A stretch of DNA of 64,000 bases from Sodaliphilus pleomorphus (GCF_009676955.1 NZ_CP045696.1:1424501-1488500); one strand, 5' to 3'. Shown: positions 54,789 to 64,000, numbered from the stretch's first letter. Translations and numbers: made by a program. The notes: generated from the sequence alone by a model not told the origin.

Positions 54789-55940
54789 ATGGCAAAGAAC
54801 AATATAGACTTATCTGTAGTCCTTCATGATAATAGTGACTATAAGGACTGGCTTGTAGAATTGAAAGAAAGATTCTACAGCCATCGCCTCAAAGCATCGT
54901 GTGCCACCAATGGCTACTTGTTGGACTTCTATTGGAAGTTGGGACGAGACATTGAAGCTAAGCAATATACTAATACTTATGGCTCTGGATTTTACAAAAA
55001 TCTCAGTCAGGACTTGAAGAACGAAATGCCAGGGGTGAAGGGATTCTCACCTATAAACTTGCGCTATATGAGTAAGTTTTTCAAACTCTATGCTCCTCTA
55101 TATAGAAATATTCCGCAGACTGCGGAACTTTTCTCTGATTCGTTGTCAGACTCAAATGTTCCGCAAGTTGCGGAACAATTTGAAAAACGTCAACAGCCTG
55201 TTGATGATTTCAATTTGCTTTTTCTTATTCCTTGGGACCACCATCGTCGTATCATAGATAAGTGCAAGGGCAATATGGATAAGGCTTTGTTCTTTGTAAG
55301 AAAGACTTGGGAGAACAATTGGGGGCGTGACGTTCTGCTCAACTGGCTTGACACAGACCTTTATGAGCGTGACGGCAAGGCTATCACCAACTTCCAGGCT
55401 ACGCTTCCTGCTGTACAAAGCAACTTGGCACAACAGATAACCAAAGACCCTTATCAGTTGGACTTTCTTAACTTAAGGGAGAAATATGACGAGCATGACA
55501 TTGAGGAAGAATTGGTGAACAATGTAACACGTTTTCTTTTGGAACTCGGAAAGGGATTCTCTTATATGGGCAGACAATTCCGCTTGGAGGTAGGACAACA
55601 GGAATTCTTCCCAGACTTGCTGTTTTACAATGCCCACCTCCATGCCTATGTGGTCATTGAGCTAAAAGCCCAGTCGTTCCATCCATCATTCCTGGGGCAA
55701 CTAAGTTTCTATGTGTCAGCCGTCAACCATCAGTTCAAGACCGATATAGACAATCCTACCATTGGTTTGCTCATCTGTAAGGACAAGGACAACGTAGTGG
55801 CTAAATATGCCTTGGAGTCATACAAGGAACCAATGGGTATATCAGAATATCAACTGTCAAAGCTCTTCCCGAAAGACTTCAAATCTTCCATGCCGACTAT
55901 TGAGGAATTGGAAAAGGGTTTGAAAGATAATCGAGAATAA
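54789..55940 (+). CDS. DUF1016/YhcG-type PD-(D/E)xK nuclease
   Basis: 383 residues from the ATG at 54789. N-terminal DUF1016 region (WKLGRDIEAKQYTNTYGSGF, LSQDLKNEMPGVKGFSPINL) and C-terminal nuclease domain with FFPDLLFYNAHLHAYVVIELKA, giving the D...ExK catalytic core, and GLLICKDKDNVVAKYALE. Family members often accompany restriction-modification or mobile islands; this one stands alone. AT-rich codons and adjacent intron suggest transfer. Confidence 0.88.
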   Translation: MAKNNIDLSVVLHDNSDYKDWLVELKERFYSHRLKASCATNGYLLDFYWKLGRDIEAKQYTNTYGSGFYKNLSQDLKNEMPGVKGFSPINLRYMSKFFKLYAPLYRNIPQTAELFSDSLSDSNVPQVAEQFEKRQQPVDDFNLLFLIPWDHHRRIIDKCKGNMDKALFFVRKTWENNWGRDVLLNWLDTDLYERDGKAITNFQATLPAVQSNLAQQITKDPYQLDFLNLREKYDEHDIEEELVNNVTRFLLELGKGFSYMGRQFRLEVGQQEFFPDLLFYNAHLHAYVVIELKAQSFHPSFLGQLSFYVSAVNHQFKTDIDNPTIGLLICKDKDNVVAKYALESYKEPMGISEYQLSKLFPKDFKSSMPTIEELEKGLKDNRE

Positions 55941-55949
55941 CGAGCCAAG

Positions 55950-56418
55950 ATGCTTAATATGAATAAAGAAGAAATAAAACAAGAACAAAATAAAGGGCTG
56001 ATAGCTCGCATATTAGGAGGAACACCCACTATTTTACAGAAGGTGTTCTTTATACTTATGGCATTTAATATTAATTCTTAGGTTGTTATTTTCAATTAGT
56101 ACAATCAGTGCTCCGAAAATAGACAATACCGAATTTTGCACTAATGAGGATTTGGTTGGCCATTGGACTTTGAATGGTGGAGAAAGACAGATCAATTATC
56201 CTGAGATTGAATTTTTCAATGATAGTACGGTGGAATTGTACTCACGAGCTGATACCCTATACAGATATACCTATTGTTTGCAAAATGATTCCTTATATCT
56301 CAATGACATAAATGGAAGACAATACGTAAATAAAATCAATAAAGTCGATGACGAAACCATTATGTTTGAGGGTATCGCAGATATTAAAGGCATACAGATT
56401 TATATCAAAAAACAATGA
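55950..56418 (+). pseudogene. Frameshifted small membrane/exported protein
   Basis: A frame starting at 55950 or 55959 (MNKEEIKQEQNKGLIARILG...) enters a hydrophobic segment (VFFILMAFNI) and stops at 56079-56081. The next frame, one base over, continues a hydrophobic stretch (LLFSISTISAPK) and then an apparently normal domain (DLVGHWTLNGGERQINYPEI ... GIADIKGIQIYIKKQ) to 56418. A single-base change near 56070 would join them. Either a broken gene or a sequencing error. The C-terminal part looks like a small lipocalin-like or Ig-like exported domain. Confidence 0.55.
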
Positions 56419-56583
56419 GCAGCTAATGCAAAATAAATGGAGCAAACACCTTCTTGGTTCTGCCGAAAAACCATGGTTAACCTTTGTGCAGTATAGCATT
56501 CTACATTCTGACAAATTAACAATTATACGCGCCCTAACACTCAATACCCCAGCCCGCGTGTGAGGGCGGAGTGAAATTTTTTT

Positions 56584-56614
56584 TTGCGGTATCGGTTTTT
56601 AATCGCTACCTTTG
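56584..56614 (+). promoter_or_regulatory. Promoter of the 56695 gene
   Basis: TTG at 56584-56586, 20 bases, TACCTTTG at 56607-56614; leader of about 75 bases. Confidence 0.8.
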
Positions 56615-56694
56615 GAAGCGTGCGCGACCGAGCCGCGCTCACCCTATATGACAAAAACAAAAAACCCTTTTTTATTCACCATCAACTCACAAAA

Positions 56695-58566
56695 ATGAAC
56701 AAAAAGCTATTACTACTGTCACTCACTGTGGCGGCTTGCACCCTCCAGGCAAGCGCCATCGGCACAAGCGGCAGGGCTGGCAGGGCTGCTGCCGGCGACG
56801 ACGACATCATCAACCCGCCCTACACGCTCAACCTGAAAAGCGAGACCGAGCGGGCACGCTACACCATCATCGATGCCAACGGCGACGGCAACACCTGGGT
56901 GGGCTACAGCTTTGCCTTCCGCTGCTACACGCAGGGCGAGCTGCCTGCCGACGACTGGCTCGTCTCGCCAGGCATCGCGCTCACCCAGGGCAGCACCTAC
57001 ACCATCACCTTCAAGGGGCACAACCGGCAAAGCGACAAGCCCGAAGTCTACACCCTGCTCGCGGGCAGCAAGCCCGAGGCAGCCGCGCTGACCGACACGG
57101 TGGCCCCCACCGTCACCTTTACCGCCGTCGAGACCGAGGAGTACACCACAACCTATCGCGCGCCGTCGACGGGCGTGTACTACTTTGGCTTCCACTGCAC
57201 GTCGCCCGCGGCCAGCGCCTCGGCCTACCTGGAAGCCTGGTCGATAAGCGCCCCTGCCGGCAAGGCCAGCCCCGACTCGGTGACCGCCCTGCAAGTCACA
57301 GCCGGCGCCCGTGGCCAGATGAGCGCCACCATCGCCTTCACCACACCCGTAAAGAATGCCGACGGCTCGGCACTGACCCAAATCGCCACTGCCACAGTCA
57401 CCAACCTCACCACCGGCAACACGGTGGCCACCCTCACCGCCCCACAGGCCGGCAAGCCGCTTTCGGTCACCGACCAGGCCCCTGTGAACGGCAACAACAA
57501 GTATCGCGTGGTGTGCGCCTCGGCCGAGGGCGAGGGCATCCCCGCCGAGGCATCGGCCTATGTGGGCATCGACACGCCTCTGCCCGTGGGCCGCGGCAAC
57601 TGGACGCAACAGGGCACGAAGGCCGTGCTCACGTGGCCTGCCGTGTCGACCACGGGGGTGCACGGCGGCTATGTGAACCCCGACGAGGTGACCTACAAAA
57701 TCGCCATGATGTCGCCCGAGCCCCAGGTGATCGCCACTGGCGTGAAAGGCACCACCTATACCGACGCCACGCTGGCGACGCTCCAGGGGCAAACGTTCCT
57801 GTACTATGCCGTGTATCCCGTGAGCAAGGCTGGCACCGGAGGCGGGTCGCCCACCTTCAGCGGCACCTTCGGCACGCCGTTTGCCACCCCGGCAACCGAG
57901 TCGTTTGCCGGCGCCCAGCTCACCCACTCGCCCTGGTATGTGGTCGACTATGCCGGCGACGAAAACTCGTCGTGGGACATCGTGGCACAGAGCACCTCGC
58001 CCGCCATGCAGCCGCAAGACAGCGATGGCGGCATGGCCGTGATGCACACCGCCGACGACGGCGACCACATGCTCACCTCGCCCATGTTTGCCCTGGGCTC
58101 GGCTGTGAGCCAGCTCAAGTTCTACGTCAACAACTACGCCTTCGACAACCGCCTGCGCGTGTTCATCTCCGACGACCGCGGCCACTCGTGGACGCAGGTC
58201 CACGAGGTGGGCATGACCGGAAAGGCGTGGGAGGAGCGCACCGTCGACCTGGCCGACTATGCCGGCAAGACGGTCAACATAGGCTTCCGTGGCGAGGTGC
58301 TGGCCTACAACAACCCCATCATGCTCGACAACATAAGCATCGCCACCACCCAGTCGGGCATCACCGCGACCACGACAGCGCCCCAGCTGCGGCTCGACGG
58401 CCGCACACTCACAGCGCCCGCGCAGCAGCACCGGCTCACGGTCTACAGCACGAGCGGGCACACTGTGGCCACAGTCGCCCCTGGCCAGCCCGTCGACGTG
58501 ACGCTGGCCCCCGGCATCTACCTCGTGCGCACCGGCGCCGTCACCACCAAGCTCGCCGTGCGATAA
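56695..58566 (+). CDS. Secreted jelly-roll/FN3 protein with T9SS tail
   Basis: 623 residues from the ATG at 56695 (signal peptide MNKKLLLLSLTVAACTLQAS). Two choice-of-anchor J modules (ARYTIIDANGDGNTWVGYSF ... LPADDWLVSPGIAL, and WYVVDYAGDENSSWDIVAQ ... HMLTSPMFALGSA) with two FN3-like modules between, ending in VYSTSGHTVATVAPGQPVDV ... APGIYLVRTG, a T9SS tail. Closely related in design to 51606-53639 but without the propeller. Probably a surface adhesin or carbohydrate-binding protein; ligand unknown. Confidence 0.8.
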   Translation: MNKKLLLLSLTVAACTLQASAIGTSGRAGRAAAGDDDIINPPYTLNLKSETERARYTIIDANGDGNTWVGYSFAFRCYTQGELPADDWLVSPGIALTQGSTYTITFKGHNRQSDKPEVYTLLAGSKPEAAALTDTVAPTVTFTAVETEEYTTTYRAPSTGVYYFGFHCTSPAASASAYLEAWSISAPAGKASPDSVTALQVTAGARGQMSATIAFTTPVKNADGSALTQIATATVTNLTTGNTVATLTAPQAGKPLSVTDQAPVNGNNKYRVVCASAEGEGIPAEASAYVGIDTPLPVGRGNWTQQGTKAVLTWPAVSTTGVHGGYVNPDEVTYKIAMMSPEPQVIATGVKGTTYTDATLATLQGQTFLYYAVYPVSKAGTGGGSPTFSGTFGTPFATPATESFAGAQLTHSPWYVVDYAGDENSSWDIVAQSTSPAMQPQDSDGGMAVMHTADDGDHMLTSPMFALGSAVSQLKFYVNNYAFDNRLRVFISDDRGHSWTQVHEVGMTGKAWEERTVDLADYAGKTVNIGFRGEVLAYNNPIMLDNISIATTQSGITATTTAPQLRLDGRTLTAPAQQHRLTVYSTSGHTVATVAPGQPVDVTLAPGIYLVRTGAVTTKLAVR

Positions 58567-58630
58567 CCCCCACCCCCGCCCACATGGCAGCCATGTAGCG
58601 AAATCGCTTGGCGGCGGTGGCCTTACGCTT

Positions 58631-58663
58631 CAAAAAAAAGTGGCATGTGTGCCACTTTTTTTT
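58631..58663. terminator. Bidirectional hairpin
   Basis: AAAAAAAGTGGCA / TGCCACTTTTTTT, a perfect inverted repeat terminating the 56695 gene. It lies directly against the TATATTTG -7 box (58665-58672) of the next gene. Confidence 0.85.
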
Positions 58664-58755
58664 CTATATTTGCATTTATGAATGCCGCAGGTCGGCCTCT
58701 CAAGTGAGAGACACCTATGGTCTTTCCCCACTTTTCTAAACAACCAATATTTCAC

Positions 58756-59736
58756 ATGAGTTTTACTGAATTACGCAAGAAGATATTCAACGGGAAGAAT
58801 CCTAAGTTTGTGTACTACGCCGAGGCCTATGCCAAGCTGCACCTGCCGCGCTTCGTGCTGCGCCCGCGGGTAGAGGATCTCGACCGTGAGCTGGCGCGCC
58901 GCCCCGATCGCGACCACATCGTCGACCGGGTGAACTACTACTGCAAGGCCAGTGCCTACCCCGGCACGAGCCACCAGCAGTGGCTGGCGCAGTCGACCGA
59001 GCTGTGCCGGCAGCCGCTCACCCACCAGAAGGTGTACTACCTCGACTCGATGTGGCTGGCGCGCTTCTTCGATCCACACTTGCGGTGGCACCTCGAGGAG
59101 GGCGATGTCGACTATGTGCCGCAGGTGCCGAGCATCGTCAAGAGCCGGCCCATCGCGGGCGACAACAGCCGCTCGACGATACTCAAACTCGACCTGGTGC
59201 GGCATTTCATCTTTGTCAACGACCACACGGCATGGCGCGACAAGCAAGACCGCGTGGTCTTCAGGGGCAAGGTGAGCGGCAAGGCGCCGCGCATTGCGTT
59301 CTTGCAACGCTGGGCGCAATCGCCTCGCGTCGACGCCGGCTCAGTCGACCGGGAGCAATCGCAGTATTCACGACCTAAGCTCACGCTGCGCGACCACCTG
59401 CGGTTTCGCTACATCATGGCCATCGAGGGCAACGACGTGGCCTCCAACTTGAAGTGGGTGATGTCGTCCAACTCGATTGCCGTGATGCCGCGGCCCACGT
59501 GTGAAACGTGGTTTATGGAGGGCAGGCTCAAGCCCGACTATCACTACATCGAGGTGAAGCCCGACTTTTCCGACCTCGAGCAACGCCTCGACTACTACTC
59601 GTCGCACCCCGACCAGGCCCAGGCCATCATCGCCCATGCCCACGAGTGGGTGGCACAATTCCGCAACGCGCGCCGCGAGCGCCTCATCGCCCTGCTGGTG
59701 CTGCGCAAGTACTTCGACGCAGTGGCCCAGCTGTGA
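58756..59736 (+). CDS. Glycosyltransferase family 90 (CAP10-like)
   Basis: 326 residues from the ATG at 58756. The central PSIVKSRPIAGDNSRSTILK and HFIFVNDHTAWRDKQDRVVFRG and the later FRYIMAIEGNDVASNLKWVMSSNSIAVMPRP are the CAP10/GT90 pattern: bacterial members add glucose or xylose to lipopolysaccharide or glycans, with the GND/SNS block near the catalytic core. Cytosolic or membrane-associated; the acceptor is unknown. Standing alone, not in a polysaccharide cluster. Confidence 0.85.
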   Translation: MSFTELRKKIFNGKNPKFVYYAEAYAKLHLPRFVLRPRVEDLDRELARRPDRDHIVDRVNYYCKASAYPGTSHQQWLAQSTELCRQPLTHQKVYYLDSMWLARFFDPHLRWHLEEGDVDYVPQVPSIVKSRPIAGDNSRSTILKLDLVRHFIFVNDHTAWRDKQDRVVFRGKVSGKAPRIAFLQRWAQSPRVDAGSVDREQSQYSRPKLTLRDHLRFRYIMAIEGNDVASNLKWVMSSNSIAVMPRPTCETWFMEGRLKPDYHYIEVKPDFSDLEQRLDYYSSHPDQAQAIIAHAHEWVAQFRNARRERLIALLVLRKYFDAVAQL

Positions 59737-59838
59737 TCTATACACACCCCCTGTGATGCAGCCATGGCAGTGCACGTCCCCAATGAGATGGGTGTGCACT
59801 GCCATGAGATGTGATCGAGTGCGCGTGGGGGGCAGCCC

Positions 59839-62800
59839 TCAGCGCTCGCGGGCCTTGCGGCGCTCCTCGGCAGCCTTCTTGCGGGCCTTGGCTTCCTCCT
59901 GTTTCTTCTTTTGGTAGGCCTTGCGCTCGGCCTCGCGTTGCTTCTGGCGCTCCTTGCGCTCGCGGGCTTTCTGCTTCTGGGCTTCTTGCTTGGCCTTGAT
60001 TTGGGCTTTGCGCTCTTGCTCCTTCTGCTTGCGGGCCTCTTCCTTTTGCTTCTGAGCTTGCTTCAAGGCTTCCTCCTTCTGCTTGCGCGCATTTTTTTCG
60101 GCCTCCTCGCGGGCTTTTTGTTCGGCTTTGGCCGTCTTCTCGCGGGCCTTAGCCTCGCGCTCGGCCTGCCGCTGGCGCTCTTTCTCGGCGGCTTTCTGCT
60201 CACGTTCCTGCTGTTTCACCTCATCGCTCTTCTGCTTCAACAGGCGGCGGGTGTCGTCCTGCGGCTCGGCAGCCTTCTTGTTCAGGGCTGGCTCGGCCTC
60301 GGGGCGGGTTGTGGTGGCTGGCTGCTGCATGTCGACTGCCGTGTCTACGACTGCCGTGTCTACGCCCTCGATGTGCGGTTGCTGCGTCTCGATCTCGCGG
60401 TGCGGGTATTGATATTGCTCCTCGATCACCGAGTCGGGCACGGTGCCGTCGTCGATCACCAGGTCGGGATTGTCGGGGATCACGGTGGGCAGCTTCGACT
60501 TGGCAATAGAGTCGGCACGGTGCTTCTGCTCCAGTCGCTCACGCTCGATGCGGGCCTTGCGCTCGGCCTCCTGGCGGGCTTTCTCGGCCTTGGCACGGCG
60601 GGCAGCCTCTTTCTTCGAGAGCTTCTCGGGCTTGGCCGGGGCAACCTTGGCGGGACGCACGCTCTTGACAGGCTGGGCAGGCTCGAGTGCCGGCTTGCCG
60701 GCAGCAGCAGCTGCAGTGGCAATCGAGTCGTCGTCGACAGCGGTTGCGGGTATGCGGTCGGCCTGCTTCTTGTCGTTCTGCTCCTCAAGATACTGGAAGT
60801 AGTCGGCAAACGTGCGGCCCTCGTTGACGAGCAGGTTGAAGTTGTCCTCGCTGATGAGCACCTGGTGCACCTCGCGGGGCAGCTGCAAGCCCTTGTCGGC
60901 CTCGAGCGTGCTGCGGTATTGCAGCAGCTCCTGATAGTTGGCAAATCCCTTGACCACGAGCAGGCCCATGCTGCCGAAGGTCATCGGCTCCAGGTCGTAG
61001 TCCTTGATTTTGTAGGTCTTGAAATTGTGGCGTGCCACCTCATAGAGCAGCTGGTTGCTGCTCACCGAGTCGTTGTCGAAGGCCAGCACAAAGAGCTGAG
61101 CCTTGCCGCGAGTCTCTGTCAAGGGCTTGAAGGCGGCCTTCTCGCCAGCCTTGCCGGTGCTGTCGTTGCCCAGCTTGAACGACGACCAGTCCATGCCGCG
61201 CATGTTGCCGCCTCCCGCGCCGGCGAGCTTGCGGCCGGCGTTGAGCTCCTTGAGCATGCCCGATGCCGTGGGGGTGATGTCGGTCTCGGGATAGCGCTCG
61301 AGCAGCTCCTTGAGCGTTGACTTGAATTTCTCGCTGTTGCGCTGGGTCACATAGGCAAGGGCGTCGATAAACATGAACTTGGGCATGAGCTTGGAGAGCG
61401 GGTACTTGCGCATCATCTCGGCATAGGCCTCATGCACGGCGGCATTGTTGTTGCTCAAGTAGTTGCGATAGGCCTCGGCATACATTTGCTCCTGCACCTT
61501 GCCCATGTTTTTCAAGTTGTCGATATAGTTGGGGTCCTCGAGCGCCATGCCGTATTTTGAGTCCTTGAAGTCGCTCAAGATGAGCTGCCGGTAGGTCTCG
61601 GCCTGTGCGGTCATGTTCTGCCGCATGTAGAGCAAATACAGGTTGTAGTACACATCGAGGCGGTAAGTGTTGTCGGGGTAGCGGTCGAGCAGCTGCTTGA
61701 ACTCGTAGGCCGAGGCGTCGTAGTCTTCAAGCTTGTCCTTGAGGATGAGGCCCATGTTGTAGAGGCCCTCTTGAATCACATCGTTGGCCGTTGCCACCTG
61801 CTCGGGGGTGCTGGGTATCTGCTTGAGGTAGTATTCCTCGTAGTGGGGGTCCTCCTCGCGCTTGAGCTTCTCCTTGTCGACCTTGGCAGTGTCGCCCGGG
61901 GCGCCGCCCTGGGTGGTGTCGGCCGAGGCGGCGGTGTTCTCCTCGTTGTCGCCCTCGAGCGAGAAGGTGTTCTTGTTGCGGCGGCGCCAGTTGTCCTCGA
62001 GCTTGCGGTTGCCCCATTGCTGCTGGAAGGTGGTCTTGCCCTGGTTTTTGGCAGCCGTGTTGTAGAAGTACCACGACTTGTCGGTGTTGAGGGTGTATTG
62101 CGTGGGAGCTGCCGAGGCACCCTTGTTAGTACTGGTGCGGCCGGCTGCGTTCTGCTGGGCCAGATATTCCTCGCGCTTGGCGTTTTCGGCCTCTTCCTTT
62201 TCCTTTTTCTTGAGCTCGTCGATGATTTTCTTTATCACCTTTTTCTGGTCGGCCAGGGGCAGCTTCGACAGCTTGAGCAGCGAGTCCTGCAGGGTCACGT
62301 TGCCCGAGTACACCGAGAGCTCGTCGAGCACGTCGCTGCGCTTCTTGATTTCCTTGTAGTTGGGATACTCCTCGTTGATTTGCGACACGGCCTCGCTGTA
62401 GCAGGGCTGGGCCAGGTCATACTTGCGCTGGGCAAAGTAGATGCCGCCCAGCCTGAGCTGGCTTATGGCCTTGTCGATGCCGTTGCGCGTGCTCTTCTTG
62501 GCCGCCGTCACATAGTTTTCTACGGCCCGGGCCGTGTCGCCGCGCGAGAGATAGAGGTTGCCTATGGCATAGTATATCTGGTCGAGATACTCCTTGTTGC
62601 GGTCGTAGCGGGTCATGGCCTTGAGCGACTTCACCTCGCTCTTGATGTCCTTGCCCTGGAACACGGCACTCTGCTTGATGCGCGCATTGAACTTAGTGCG
62701 GTAGGTCGAGCCCATGCTGCTGCCGGCCCGCTTGTAGGCCTGGTAGGCCAGCTGGTTTTGCCCCGTCTCCTCATAGAGCTGCCCCAGCAGGAAGTTGAGC

Positions 62801-63543
62801 CTCACCTTCTGCCCGCCGTGCTGCCCGTGCAGTGCAGCGCTCAGGTGGGGAATGGCCTGGGCATATTTCTTGTCTTGGATGTAGTAGTCGGCAAAGGCCA
62901 GGTTGGCCAGCGCCAGCAGCCGCTTGTCGTCAATCTTGTCGATGTGCACGTGGGCAAGCACGTTGTCGGCCTCGGTGGTCCAGCCCATGGCGCAGTAGCT
63001 CAAGGCCTCCCACAGGTTGCACTCGAGCTGCAGCTCGGGCTTCCAGGTGAAGTGGCGGGCGATGTAGTGAAAGGTGGCACTGCTGCTCAAGAAGTCGCCC
63101 TTCATGTACTCGGCCTTGGCCAGCATGTACCAGGCGTTGTGCAGAAACGGGTTGTACTCGTCGCGCTTCATCCACTCCTTGTACTTGGGGTCGTTCTGCT
63201 TGCCGGCTTTCTTCTTGGGCTTCTTCTTGATGGAGTGCAGCGAGATGGCTTTCTCCATCTTCTGGATTGTGCGGTCAAACGAGCCGCTGGGCTGCGGCGA
63301 CTTGGGGTGCTGGTAGGCTTCGGCCGGGTGAATGAACAGGCGCTGCGAGTAGTCGTCCTGGTAGTTGTTCTCCAGCAGTTTTATCTGCTCGTTGTAGTTG
63401 GTCATGCCGTTGTAGTACACGTTGTAGCGCGTGTTGAACGCTTGCCAAAAGCGCGAGCCGGCCGTGTTTTTCTTGGCGCTGCACGCGCTCAGCAACACGG
63501 CCGCAACGGCCAGCCACAGTATGTAAGCCCTCGTTTTCCTCAT
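59839..63543 (-). CDS. porW: PorW/SprE-like T9SS lipoprotein
   Basis: 1234 residues with lipobox (LLSAC, Cys about 21). Early landmarks RFWQAFNTRYNVYYNGMTNY and IHPAEAYQHPKSPQPSGSFD, long series of TPR repeats (about 140-430 and 570-750), a central Lys/Glu-rich linker and a 200-residue extremely charged K/E/A/R coiled-coil tail (residues ~1000-1234). This is the SprE (gliding) / PorW layout; PorW links the T9SS motor and the outer-membrane translocon. Start ATG overlaps the stop of the metal-permease gene by 4 bases. Confidence 0.88.
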   Translation of the reverse strand: MRKTRAYILWLAVAAVLLSACSAKKNTAGSRFWQAFNTRYNVYYNGMTNYNEQIKLLENNYQDDYSQRLFIHPAEAYQHPKSPQPSGSFDRTIQKMEKAISLHSIKKKPKKKAGKQNDPKYKEWMKRDEYNPFLHNAWYMLAKAEYMKGDFLSSSATFHYIARHFTWKPELQLECNLWEALSYCAMGWTTEADNVLAHVHIDKIDDKRLLALANLAFADYYIQDKKYAQAIPHLSAALHGQHGGQKVRLNFLLGQLYEETGQNQLAYQAYKRAGSSMGSTYRTKFNARIKQSAVFQGKDIKSEVKSLKAMTRYDRNKEYLDQIYYAIGNLYLSRGDTARAVENYVTAAKKSTRNGIDKAISQLRLGGIYFAQRKYDLAQPCYSEAVSQINEEYPNYKEIKKRSDVLDELSVYSGNVTLQDSLLKLSKLPLADQKKVIKKIIDELKKKEKEEAENAKREEYLAQQNAAGRTSTNKGASAAPTQYTLNTDKSWYFYNTAAKNQGKTTFQQQWGNRKLEDNWRRRNKNTFSLEGDNEENTAASADTTQGGAPGDTAKVDKEKLKREEDPHYEEYYLKQIPSTPEQVATANDVIQEGLYNMGLILKDKLEDYDASAYEFKQLLDRYPDNTYRLDVYYNLYLLYMRQNMTAQAETYRQLILSDFKDSKYGMALEDPNYIDNLKNMGKVQEQMYAEAYRNYLSNNNAAVHEAYAEMMRKYPLSKLMPKFMFIDALAYVTQRNSEKFKSTLKELLERYPETDITPTASGMLKELNAGRKLAGAGGGNMRGMDWSSFKLGNDSTGKAGEKAAFKPLTETRGKAQLFVLAFDNDSVSSNQLLYEVARHNFKTYKIKDYDLEPMTFGSMGLLVVKGFANYQELLQYRSTLEADKGLQLPREVHQVLISEDNFNLLVNEGRTFADYFQYLEEQNDKKQADRIPATAVDDDSIATAAAAAGKPALEPAQPVKSVRPAKVAPAKPEKLSKKEAARRAKAEKARQEAERKARIERERLEQKHRADSIAKSKLPTVIPDNPDLVIDDGTVPDSVIEEQYQYPHREIETQQPHIEGVDTAVVDTAVDMQQPATTTRPEAEPALNKKAAEPQDDTRRLLKQKSDEVKQQEREQKAAEKERQRQAEREAKAREKTAKAEQKAREEAEKNARKQKEEALKQAQKQKEEARKQKEQERKAQIKAKQEAQKQKARERKERQKQREAERKAYQKKKQEEAKARKKAAEERRKARER

Positions 63544-64000
63544 GAAGATATCATTTTATTAACGTCGCGCCTGTGCATTTTATTGCCTGCCCACTTGAGG
63601 CAGCGCGCCACGGCATAGGTGGCGATGAGCACCACCACTATCGTGGCCGACACCGGGGCGCCCACCCAGCAGCCCACGGTCAGCCCCAGCACAGCGCCCG
63701 CCACGCTCACTACCACCGCCCAACCCATGATGGGCAGCAGCCGGCGGGCCCACAGCTCGGCCGTGATGGGAGGCAGGGTGAGCAACGACATGAGCAGCAT
63801 GATGCCTATGAGCCTGATGGTGAGCACCACACACACACTCACAAGCACGGTCATCAGCAGGTTGACGGCGGCCACTGGCAGACCCTGGGTGCGTGCAAAG
63901 TCGCTGTCGAAGGCACATGCCACAATGGGCCTGAAAAACAAGGCCATGCACGCAACGAGCACCACGAGATACAGGGCAAAGGCTATCAGGTCGGGGGTGT
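63540..64000 (-). CDS. Metal-ion ABC transporter permease (ZnuB/TroC type), partial
   Basis: C-terminal ~153 residues; the 5' end is outside the window. Hydrophobic helices with TPDLIAFALYLVVLVACMAL, FDSDFARTQGLPVAAVNLLM and RLIGIMLLMSLLTLPPITAE are typical of ABC-3 family permeases for zinc, manganese or iron. The 4-base overlap with porW suggests both are on one transcript. Confidence 0.88.
   Translation of the reverse strand, partial: TPDLIAFALYLVVLVACMALFFRPIVACAFDSDFARTQGLPVAAVNLLMTVLVSVCVVLTIRLIGIMLLMSLLTLPPITAELWARRLLPIMGWAVVVSVAGAVLGLTVGCWVGAPVSATIVVVLIATYAVARCLKWAGNKMHRRDVNKMISS

Noticed and set aside
56736..58598. 620-codon frame in another phase of the jelly-roll gene
   Set aside because: R/H/P-rich shadow translation; the 56695 frame has promoter, signal peptide and domain motifs.

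Overview
The window looks like a chromosome segment of a gut-type Bacteroidales bacterium (phylum Bacteroidota), plausibly Muribaculaceae or Prevotellaceae; the family cannot be fixed from sequence alone. The evidence is: Bacteroidota promoters (TAnnTTTG about 19-20 bases after TTG) in front of many genes, type IX secretion (T9SS) genes porX and porW/sprE, secreted proteins with T9SS-style C-terminal tails, a probable glycine-lipid pair (glsA/glsB), two C10 cysteine proteases, DUF1573 proteins and MeaB. Core genes are GC-rich, so long open frames lie antisense to many of them; these were treated as shadows.

Layout. 0.5-3.3 kb: two secreted proteins, one with GLUG repeats and a dockerin-like tail. 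3.3-12.5 kb: core metabolism, with pyruvate kinase, a threonine-to-glycine module (kbl, a Gate-domain membrane protein, a divergent short-chain threonine dehydrogenase), a LolD-like ATPase, a lipoprotein, a DUF3467 protein and cysS. 12.6-20.8 kb: tRNA-Gln and tRNA-Leu; the 3' end of tRNA-Leu carries a 6.7-kb integrated element followed by relics of earlier integrations. 20.9-26.4 kb: a C10 protease divergent from a TPR/membrane/AraC regulator, then a candidate small RNA. 27-30.3 kb: tcdA, a small lipoprotein, pgeF and obgE. 30.5-32 kb: an RHS-core fragment with two tandem paralogous secreted proteins. 32-45.4 kb: an outer-membrane barrel, a TPR protein, pyrH, a polytopic membrane protein, glsA-glsB-wzi-lipoprotein, tyrS, two DUF1573 proteins, meaB, a lipoprotein and a Nudix hydrolase. 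45.5-53.6 kb: porX, a second divergent regulator/C10 protease pair, and a large secreted protein downstream of that protease. 53.7-56.5 kb: an AT-richer accessory patch with a group II intron whose maturase gene has an internal deletion, a DUF1016/YhcG nuclease and a frameshifted small gene. 56.6-64 kb: a secreted jelly-roll/FN3 protein, a GT90 glycosyltransferase, porW/sprE and the start of a metal-ion ABC permease that leaves the window.

Themes. At least five secreted proteins have T9SS-type tails and sit close to T9SS components, so regulator, machinery and cargo share this region. The two C10 proteases are each head-to-head with the same unusual regulator architecture, which suggests a reused sensing and protease module.

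The most novel part is the tRNA-Leu element. It carries a tyrosine integrase, an excisionase/AlpA-like protein, a probable filamentous-phage gpII-type replication initiator, a terminase-small-subunit-like HTH protein and several unknowns. It has no relaxase, capsid or secretion ATPase. Two of its promoters contain the same 17-bp dyad in opposite orientations. It could be a phage-satellite-like or other rolling-circle integrative element.
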